DNA from: Muribaculaceae bacterium
Lineage (GTDB): Bacteria; Bacteroidota; Bacteroidia; Bacteroidales; Muribaculaceae
Reading direction: 5' to 3'
Assembly: GCA_029052265.1 (NCBI GenBank)
Contig: JAIDJJ010000447.1
Span: 1 to 10,314, forward strand
DNA: 10,314 bases
The notes below the pieces were generated by a model. That model ran no database searches. It was not told where the DNA came from and saw only the letters and a list, made by a program, of their open reading frames with translations. This document shows, piece by piece, positions 5,740-10,314 of the stretch (positions are counted from its first letter, which is position 1; every line of letters begins with the position of its first letter). The translations under genes were made by a program, and so were the position numbers.

Positions 5740-6402
5740 ATGGCAACGATGTATGAAATGATCATGGATCTCCCGTTGTTCAAGGGGGTAAGCAAAGAGT
5801 TGGTGTCATCTTTTTTAGAGAAGACCAATATCAATTTTGTCAATTTTTCACCCGGAGACAAGATTGTCTCAAAGGGCGAAGAAGTCAGGATGGTCAAATT
5901 CGTTATCTCCGGGGAGGTGCGTGTGAAGCATGTCCTGAAAGGATGCAATATTGTAGTAGAGGAGATCTGTTCCAGCGGAAGAGTGTTGGGCGCTGACAGG
6001 CTTTATGGAATGGACACCGGATATTCGTGTGATGTAGAGGCGTCTGCCAAGACAAGTATCATGGAGTTTCGGAAAGATCAATATGTGCGTCTTATAAATT
6101 CTGATCACATCTATCTTTTGAATTTTTTTAATTATCTGTCGCGCAGGGCTCAGCGCCCGGTGGAAGCTTTGGAGAATTTTACATCCGGCGATTTGAAGTC
6201 GCGTCTTGACATCTTGCTGAGTGTCCTTACTGACCCTGACTCTGTTTCCATTCTGATTCGGGCATCGGTTGCCGATCTTGCACGTTATGGCGCCACATCG
6301 GAGGATAGGGTGGAGGCGTGGATTCGAGAATCGCAAATGGCAGGTCTGGTGGATTATTCTGCAGAAGGACTTAAGATAGTATCGCGGGCTGCATTTCTAT
6401 AA
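5740..6402 (+). CDS. Crp/Fnr-family transcriptional regulator, divergent
   Basis: 220-residue cytoplasmic protein with a cyclic-nucleotide-binding-type beta barrel (about residues 10-115, with FSPGDKIVSKGEEVRMVKFVISGEVRV), a long helix (about 118-145) and a C-terminal winged helix-turn-helix (about 150-220, with ASVADLARYGATSEDRVEAWI then GLVDY and LKIVSRAAF). Length and layout fit Crp/Fnr. The barrel lacks a recognisable Arg-containing phosphate cassette, the matching segment being GYSCDVEASAKTSIMEF, so cAMP binding is doubtful. The recognition helix also departs from the usual SRETVSR. There are no Fnr cysteine clusters at the N terminus. Start MATMYEMIMDLPLFKGVS resembles Bacteroidales relatives and has a purine-rich AAAGAAGAAAAG just upstream. 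It is monocistronic, between two terminators. Ligand and targets cannot be told from sequence. Confidence 0.85.
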   Translation: MATMYEMIMDLPLFKGVSKELVSSFLEKTNINFVNFSPGDKIVSKGEEVRMVKFVISGEVRVKHVLKGCNIVVEEICSSGRVLGADRLYGMDTGYSCDVEASAKTSIMEFRKDQYVRLINSDHIYLLNFFNYLSRRAQRPVEALENFTSGDLKSRLDILLSVLTDPDSVSILIRASVADLARYGATSEDRVEAWIRESQMAGLVDYSAEGLKIVSRAAFL

Positions 6403-6445
6403 AGGCGCATCTGCTTCTTTGCATAAAATTTGGCCGCTACATGAC

Positions 6446-6491
6446 AAATGCATAACATTGGGTGTATGACTTGAATGTTATGCATTTTTTT
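6446..6491 (+). terminator. Intrinsic terminator after Crp/Fnr regulator
   Basis: Perfect 14-bp inverted repeat AAATGCATAACATT (6446-6459) and AATGTTATGCATTT (6474-6487) with a 14-base loop and a T run from 6485 to 6491. The stem is AT-rich but long. The promoter of the next gene overlaps it. Confidence 0.8.
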
Positions 6492-6501
6492 ATTACTTTT
6501 G
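6471..6501 (+). promoter_or_regulatory. Promoter for nucleoside transporter-rsmE operon
   Basis: TTG (6471-6473), 20 bases, then TACTTTTG (6494-6501). The -33 element lies in the hairpin loop of the upstream terminator and the -7 box directly follows its T run. Start near 6508 leaves a leader of about 85 bases with two small hairpins: TCCGG/CCGGA (6528-6542) and TTATAG/CTATAA (6568-6583). Confidence 0.6.
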
Positions 6502-6593
6502 TGTAATGAATGGCTCTATGTCAATGGTCCGGCTTCTCCGGATTTACCATCATTGTGCCGAAAATTCTTATAGCAACCTATAATATCAGAAAA

Positions 6594-7946
6594 ATGACTT
6601 CACAAAGTATGTTGAAAGTAAGGCTCTCAGTGTTGAACTTCCTTGAGTTTGCAGTGTGGGGCGCTTATCTGACTTCTCTGGGCAATTTTTTATTTAAAAA
6701 CGGACTTGGAGACCAGATAGGCTGGTTTTATGCCATGCAGGGAATAGTATCCCTTTTTATGCCTTCAGTAGTCGGAATCATAGCCGACCGTTGGGTTCAG
6801 GCACAGCGGATGTTGAGTCTGTGTCATCTGTTGGCGGGTCTGTTCATGGCATTGGCGGGCTTCTATTGCATGACGGCATCCGAAATTGAATTTGCGCCTC
6901 TTTTTTCATTGTATGCAGTGTCGGTGGCGTTTTTTATGCCGTCTATTGGGCTTAACAATTCAGTGGCTTTCAATGCACTGTCTAAATATGGGCTTGATAC
7001 GGTAAAAGCCTTCCCGCCTATCCGCATATTCGGCACCATAGGATTTATTTGCGCTATGCTTTTTGTGAATTTCACAGGTCCTGAAGATGCTAAATATCAG
7101 ACCACCTATATGCAGATGTTTGTTTCTGCGATGTTGAGTGCCATAATGATGTTTTATGCGCTTACCATGCCTAAGTGTCAGGTAAATACCGCCCCTCCTG
7201 CCGGCACAATCGTGGATCGTCTCGGATTGCGGGCGTTTACCTTGTTCAAGCAAAAAAAGATGGCTGTGTTTTTTATATTCAGCATGATGTTGGGGGTATC
7301 GTTGCAGATCACAAACGGCTATGCCAATCCTTACATCACTTTTTTTAAAGAGATACCTGCATATGCCGACGCCTGGGCAGCTAAAAACGCCAATGCCCTT
7401 ATATCGCTTTCTCAGATAAGCGAGACTCTGTGTATACTTCTCATACCTTATTGCCTTAAGCGTTTTGGCATAAAGGGGGTGATGCTGATGTCGATGTTTG
7501 CATGGGTGTTGCGTTTTGGGCTTTTCGGTATCGGAAATCCGAGCGGGGGATTATGGCTGATGGTGCTGAGCTGTATAGTTTATGGAATAGCGTTTGATTT
7601 TTTCAATGTCAGCGGCGGTCTTTATGTGGATAAGGAGACCCATCCTTCAATAAGAAGCAGTGCGCAGGGTCTGTTCATGATAATGACCAATGGTCTTGGT
7701 GCCACCATAGGAACGCTTTGTGCGATGGCTATAGTCAATCATAATGTGGTTGCATCCGAGCCTGTGGACGTGCAGCTTTCCGGCTGGCGGGTGTCTTGGG
7801 CGATATTTGCAGGTTATGCCCTTTTGGTAGGGATATTGTTCTGGATTATATTTAAAGAAGATAAGGATTGCGGTAAAATAACAAAAGTTGATATTGAAGA
7901 AACAGAAAGTGCCGACGGAGGAGTCGCTATAATCGAAAAGGTATGA
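6594..7946 (+). CDS. nupG: NupG-like nucleoside:H+ symporter (MFS)
   Basis: Inner-membrane transporter of the nucleoside:H+ symporter family of the major facilitator superfamily, expected to import nucleosides with protons. The 450-residue product has about twelve hydrophobic segments. It carries signatures shared with E. coli NupG/XapB in order: LNFLEFAVWGAYLTSLG near the N terminus, AFPPIRIFGTIGFI (about 139-152), FFIFSMMLG...QITN (about 226-241), SQISETL (273-279), AWVLRFGLF and YGIAFDFFNVSG (about 330-341), IRSSAQGLFMIMTNG (about 353-367). The C-terminal tail is hydrophilic and acidic. The start at 6594 (MTSQSMLKVRLS) is chosen because the family begins here; a longer open frame from 6510 starts almost at the predicted transcription start and adds 28 unrelated residues. 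A second ATG at 6609 is also possible. Its stop overlaps rsmE by 4 bases. Exact substrate is inferred. Confidence 0.92.
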   Translation: MTSQSMLKVRLSVLNFLEFAVWGAYLTSLGNFLFKNGLGDQIGWFYAMQGIVSLFMPSVVGIIADRWVQAQRMLSLCHLLAGLFMALAGFYCMTASEIEFAPLFSLYAVSVAFFMPSIGLNNSVAFNALSKYGLDTVKAFPPIRIFGTIGFICAMLFVNFTGPEDAKYQTTYMQMFVSAMLSAIMMFYALTMPKCQVNTAPPAGTIVDRLGLRAFTLFKQKKMAVFFIFSMMLGVSLQITNGYANPYITFFKEIPAYADAWAAKNANALISLSQISETLCILLIPYCLKRFGIKGVMLMSMFAWVLRFGLFGIGNPSGGLWLMVLSCIVYGIAFDFFNVSGGLYVDKETHPSIRSSAQGLFMIMTNGLGATIGTLCAMAIVNHNVVASEPVDVQLSGWRVSWAIFAGYALLVGILFWIIFKEDKDCGKITKVDIEETESADGGVAIIEKV

Positions 7947-8653
7947 TACAGTTCTATGCTCCACAAATTTTAGAGACCGGGATTCTCCCTGAGTCGGATT
8001 CCGCACATTGCTGCCGGGTATTGAGGATGAAGGAGGGGGATGAGGTGTATGTGGTTGACGGTAAGGGGAAACGTTTCCGTTGCGTCATTGTAGAGGCACA
8101 TCCTCGACACACAGCCCTGGAGGTGGTTTCGCATGAAGATTTACCTTCGCATTGGGGTGTGAGAATCACCCTTGCTGTAGCTCCTACAAAAAGTGCCGAC
8201 CGAATGGAGTGGTTGCTTGAGAAGGCAGTGGAGATAGGGGTTGACAAGGTGGTTTTGCTCCGGTGCAGGCGTAGCGAAAGAAAGGGTATGAAACTTGAAC
8301 GCCTTGAAAAAGTCATGGTCTCTGCCATGAAGCAAAGTCTTAAAGGGATATTGCCGGAATTGGCGGAAGTGTCAGATCTGGATCGGTTTGTGGCATCTGT
8401 GCCTGATGGCTGTCAGAAATTTATGGGATATTGTTCCGTCGACTATCCGAGGAAGGAATTTGCGAAGGAGTATTCCGCAGGTAAAGATGTCGTTGTCATG
8501 ATCGGTCCGGAAGGGGATTTCGCTCCCGAAGAGGTGGAGTCGGCGGTCGCCCACGGATTCGTGCCTGTGACGTTTGGAGAAAGTCGTCTCAGGACCGAAA
8601 CTGCAGCTCTTTTTGGCGTGACGGCTGTGCATGTGATCAACCAGCACCATTGA
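7943..8653 (+). CDS. rsmE: 16S rRNA m3U1498 methyltransferase RsmE
   Basis: Methylates N3 of U1498 in helix 44 of 16S rRNA using S-adenosylmethionine, acting on assembled 30S subunits. The 236-residue product has an N-terminal PUA-like RNA-binding part (about 1-70, with HCCRVLRMKEGDEVYVVDGKG) and a SPOUT knot domain. SPOUT motifs are LLEKAVEIGVDKV (91-103), SERKGMKLERLEKVMVSAMKQS (111-132), the SAM-binding GPEGDF (188-193) and GESRLRTETAALFG (212-225), all typical of RsmE. The start ATG overlaps the transporter stop as ATGA, pointing to translational coupling and one transcript. Length is normal for the family. It ends 10 bases before a strong terminator. Confidence 0.96.
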   Translation: MIQFYAPQILETGILPESDSAHCCRVLRMKEGDEVYVVDGKGKRFRCVIVEAHPRHTALEVVSHEDLPSHWGVRITLAVAPTKSADRMEWLLEKAVEIGVDKVVLLRCRRSERKGMKLERLEKVMVSAMKQSLKGILPELAEVSDLDRFVASVPDGCQKFMGYCSVDYPRKEFAKEYSAGKDVVVMIGPEGDFAPEEVESAVAHGFVPVTFGESRLRTETAALFGVTAVHVINQHH

Positions 8654-8663
8654 TTATTCAGCT

Positions 8664-8708
8664 CTTCAAAAAAATAAGCATCCGTTTCGGATGCTTATTT
8701 TTTTGAAG
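8664..8708. terminator. Bidirectional terminator, 21-bp perfect stem
   Basis: Perfect palindrome of 21-base arms around a TTT loop (8685-8687). The core is TAAGCATCCG/CGGATGCTTA, flanked by seven A on one side and seven T on the other, then CTTC/GAAG. Because the A and T runs are symmetric it works as an intrinsic terminator on both strands, ending rsmE from the left and the M23 peptidase gene from the right. Confidence 0.92.
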
Positions 8709-8726
8709 ATTGTGAGCGATGAAATT

Positions 8727-9671
8727 TTATTTCAGTTTGAGAATCTGTCCAACTTTAATCACATCGCTATTGCTCATTTCGTTAATCTTTCGGAGTGTTG
8801 TTGCCGACATGCCATAAGATTTTGCAATTGATGAAAGAGTGTCACCTTTCTTGACTGTATATATGTCTTTTTCAGAAACAGCGGCACGATAGGGATTCTC
8901 TTTTTCCGCTTTGGCAAGAGTGGTACCTGCCGGAGCGAAATTTCGGGGTTTTGTATATGTCTTTTTATCGAATGTGTATGTGTCGGTGTGAGTTGTCTGG
9001 TTAGCAAAATCAAATATTGCAGCAGGATTGATTGCATATCCCATAAAGCGAGTTTCGAAGTGGAGGTGAGGTCCGGTGCTTCTGCCGGTGCTACCTCCGA
9101 GTCCGATAGGCTCTCCCGCCTTGACAACCTGGTCAGGCTTTACCAAAGCCTTGTTAAGGTGTCCATAAACGGTTTCCAATCCATTGGGGTGACGCAGTAT
9201 TATGTAATTGCCGTATCCTTTTCTTTCGTAAGCAGTCAGACGGCATTTGCCGTCGAATGCGGCATATATTGTGTCATTGCTTCTTATGGCAAGGTCTATG
9301 CCTTTATGCATTCTCCCGAAACGTTTGCGGTATCCATAGTTTGAAGTGACCTTCCCGGGCACAGGCATAAAATATCCGGTGACATCAATTATTTGAGAGT
9401 CGGGCACATCAGACTCTTTGAATGGATTTACAGCTTTACTGTTCCATCCTTCGGTGTAAATGTCAGGTTCGGGCTCAAGATCATCAATGAGATCAATGAA
9501 CGTATTTTTTTCCACAAGCCTGATCTGATCTTTGCTTTTCGCCTGGTTGGCGAGCAGCTGCCTGTGGGCGTCAGAGTGAGGAGATTTGCTTGTTATTGTC
9601 TGAGCTGTCATGCCTCCCGCCACGAATGTGGAGAAAATACATGCCGCAATAAATTTCTTGAGAATAATCAT
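8727..9671 (-). CDS. Secreted M23 endopeptidase with C-terminal LysM
   Basis: Predicted peptidoglycan hydrolase of the LytM/M23 zinc metallopeptidase family, 314 residues. A signal peptide covers about 1-23 (MIILKKFIAACIFSTFVAGG, cleavage near MTA/Q), so it acts in the periplasm or at the wall. A linker follows (24-95). The M23 domain is at about 98-222: H122 and D126 in MHKGIDLA, H171 in YGHLN, and H202/H204 in PHLHFE form the complete zinc and catalytic set, so it should be active. A linker leads to a LysM domain (about 270-314, YTVKKGDTLSSIAKSYGM to KVGQILKLK), which binds glycan strands. Having LysM at the C terminus and no coiled coil separates it from EnvC/NlpD-type activators. It lies 55 bases after ndk on the same strand with no strong promoter or terminator between, so probably cotranscribed. 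Confidence 0.93.
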   Translation of the reverse strand: MIILKKFIAACIFSTFVAGGMTAQTITSKSPHSDAHRQLLANQAKSKDQIRLVEKNTFIDLIDDLEPEPDIYTEGWNSKAVNPFKESDVPDSQIIDVTGYFMPVPGKVTSNYGYRKRFGRMHKGIDLAIRSNDTIYAAFDGKCRLTAYERKGYGNYIILRHPNGLETVYGHLNKALVKPDQVVKAGEPIGLGGSTGRSTGPHLHFETRFMGYAINPAAIFDFANQTTHTDTYTFDKKTYTKPRNFAPAGTTLAKAEKENPYRAAVSEKDIYTVKKGDTLSSIAKSYGMSATTLRKINEMSNSDVIKVGQILKLK

Positions 9672-9726
9672 TGGTTATAAAAATATTTATCGGAGAGCGC
9701 GTGCCGTCTCTATGATAGTGTCTTGG

Positions 9727-10194
9727 TTATTTTACAAGGTCATCGTTTGCGTAAAGTAAAGGAAAGTAACTTGGAGTGTAGTCGAAGATCTCATTTGGAG
9801 AGAAAAATCTTTCAATTTCTGTCTTTGCGCTTTCCGGAGAGTCGGAAGCATGAACAAGGTTCGCTTGTCCGCTCATGCTGAAATCGCCTCTTATGGTGCC
9901 GGGTGCGGCATTTCGTCCGTTGGTTGCGCCCGCCATTGATCTGAAGACATTAATGACATCAATACCTTTTAATACCAGACATATCACCGGCGAGACCATC
10001 ATTGATGCGCATAATTCCGGGAAGAAAGGACGGTCGACAAGATGAGAATAATGTTCCCTAAGGATTTTCTCATCAAGCTGCATCATTTTCATTCCGCAGA
10101 TAATTATTCCGCGGTTTTGGATTCTGCTGATCACCTCACCGATCAAGCAACGTTCCACACATGAAGGTTTGAGAATGACTAATGTCTGTTCCAT
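9727..10194 (-). CDS. ndk: Nucleoside diphosphate kinase
   Basis: Transfers the gamma phosphate of ATP to NDPs through a phosphohistidine, balancing cytoplasmic NTP and dNTP pools. The 155-residue product is slightly longer than the usual 140-150. The catalytic His is H115 in NLVHASDSPESA. Other conserved residues are K9 in LVILKPS, R85 and T91 around MAGATN, R102 in APGTIRGDF and N112. The usual KPDAV is KPSCV here, a mild departure. The start at 10194 has an AAGGA Shine-Dalgarno five bases upstream, unusual for this window. A promoter lies at 10238-10245. It is the first gene of a probable two-gene unit with the M23 peptidase; no functional link between them is evident. Confidence 0.96.
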   Translation of the reverse strand: MEQTLVILKPSCVERCLIGEVISRIQNRGIIICGMKMMQLDEKILREHYSHLVDRPFFPELCASMMVSPVICLVLKGIDVINVFRSMAGATNGRNAAPGTIRGDFSMSGQANLVHASDSPESAKTEIERFFSPNEIFDYTPSYFPLLYANDDLVK

Positions 10195-10237
10195 TAAATT
10201 CCTTAATACTTTTTAATAATTGACTATTGAGTCAGTT

Positions 10238-10245
10238 CAAAGTTA
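10238..10245 (-). promoter_or_regulatory. -7 box of ndk promoter
   Basis: Minus strand TAACTTTG (10245-10238), identical to the boxes before rpsP and both tRNAs. No clear TTTG is found about 20 bases upstream; the position is taken by one arm of an inverted repeat (10251-10269). Predicted leader is about 37 bases. Confidence 0.6.
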
Positions 10246-10250
10246 CAACA

Positions 10251-10269
10251 TTAGGATGCAGATTCCTAA
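10251..10269. repeat. Inverted repeat upstream of the ndk -7 box
   Basis: TTAGGA (10251-10256), 7 bases, TCCTAA (10264-10269). It covers the region where the -33 element would be. It could be an operator for a dimeric regulator, or chance. Confidence 0.35.
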
Positions 10270-10314
10270 TTATTTTTAGTTATTTTTTCATAAATGTGGG
10301 GCACAGATTTAAAA

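Noticed and set aside
6510..6593. Extended N terminus of the nucleoside transporter
   Set aside because: It begins practically at the predicted transcription start and contains leader hairpins; family similarity starts at 6594 or 6609.
9672..9726. Possible terminator or promoter between ndk and the M23 peptidase gene
   Set aside because: Only a 4-bp AGAG/CTCT stem before an AT-rich stretch and no TAnnTTTG box; too weak to call.
1..10314. Insertion sequence, CRISPR array, toxin-antitoxin or defence genes
   Set aside because: No transposase, integrase, regularly spaced repeats, or recognisable defence proteins; gene content is housekeeping.

Overview
This window looks like core chromosome of a member of the Bacteroidota, probably order Bacteroidales and possibly Muribaculaceae-like (inference). 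The evidence is promoter boxes of the Bacteroides type (TTTG, about 20 bases, TAnnTTTG) before several genes, few Shine-Dalgarno sites, no CCA encoded at the tRNA ends, a ribosomal protein S16 with a long Ala/Glu/Lys tail, and housekeeping proteins that read like Bacteroidales versions. I see no transposase, integrase, CRISPR array or toxin-antitoxin pair.

Layout, left to right. Positions 1-60 are strikingly GC-rich and unlike the rest. A tRNA-Glu(CTC) gene follows on the minus strand, with its own promoter and a leader almost filled by an 11-bp hairpin, then rpsP (S16, minus). A 425-base gap separates the divergent rpsP and prfA (release factor 1, plus). A strong hairpin terminator sits between prfA and a converging minus-strand pair: a lipoprotein with a BamE/SmpA-like C-terminal domain, then an unusual single reading frame joining MurB (peptidoglycan precursor synthesis) to a PhnP-like metallo-beta-lactamase-fold hydrolase. 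An AT-rich divergent gap holds promoters for the lipoprotein and for a tRNA with CAT anticodon (plus). Next on the plus strand are a divergent Crp/Fnr-family regulator, then a NupG-like nucleoside transporter whose stop overlaps the start of rsmE (16S rRNA m3U1498 methyltransferase). A near-perfect 45-base palindrome ends both rsmE and the converging minus-strand pair ndk (nucleoside diphosphate kinase) and a secreted LysM-M23 peptidase.

The themes are translation (two tRNAs, S16, RF1, RsmE), cell envelope (MurB fusion, BamE-like lipoprotein, M23 endopeptidase) and nucleotide supply (NupG-like, Ndk). I do not see a clear new multi-gene system. The items most worth a second look are the MurB-hydrolase fusion, the lipoprotein of unknown role upstream of it, the GC-rich step next to the tRNA-Glu 3' end, and the tRNA-Glu leader hairpin that repeats part of the tRNA itself.
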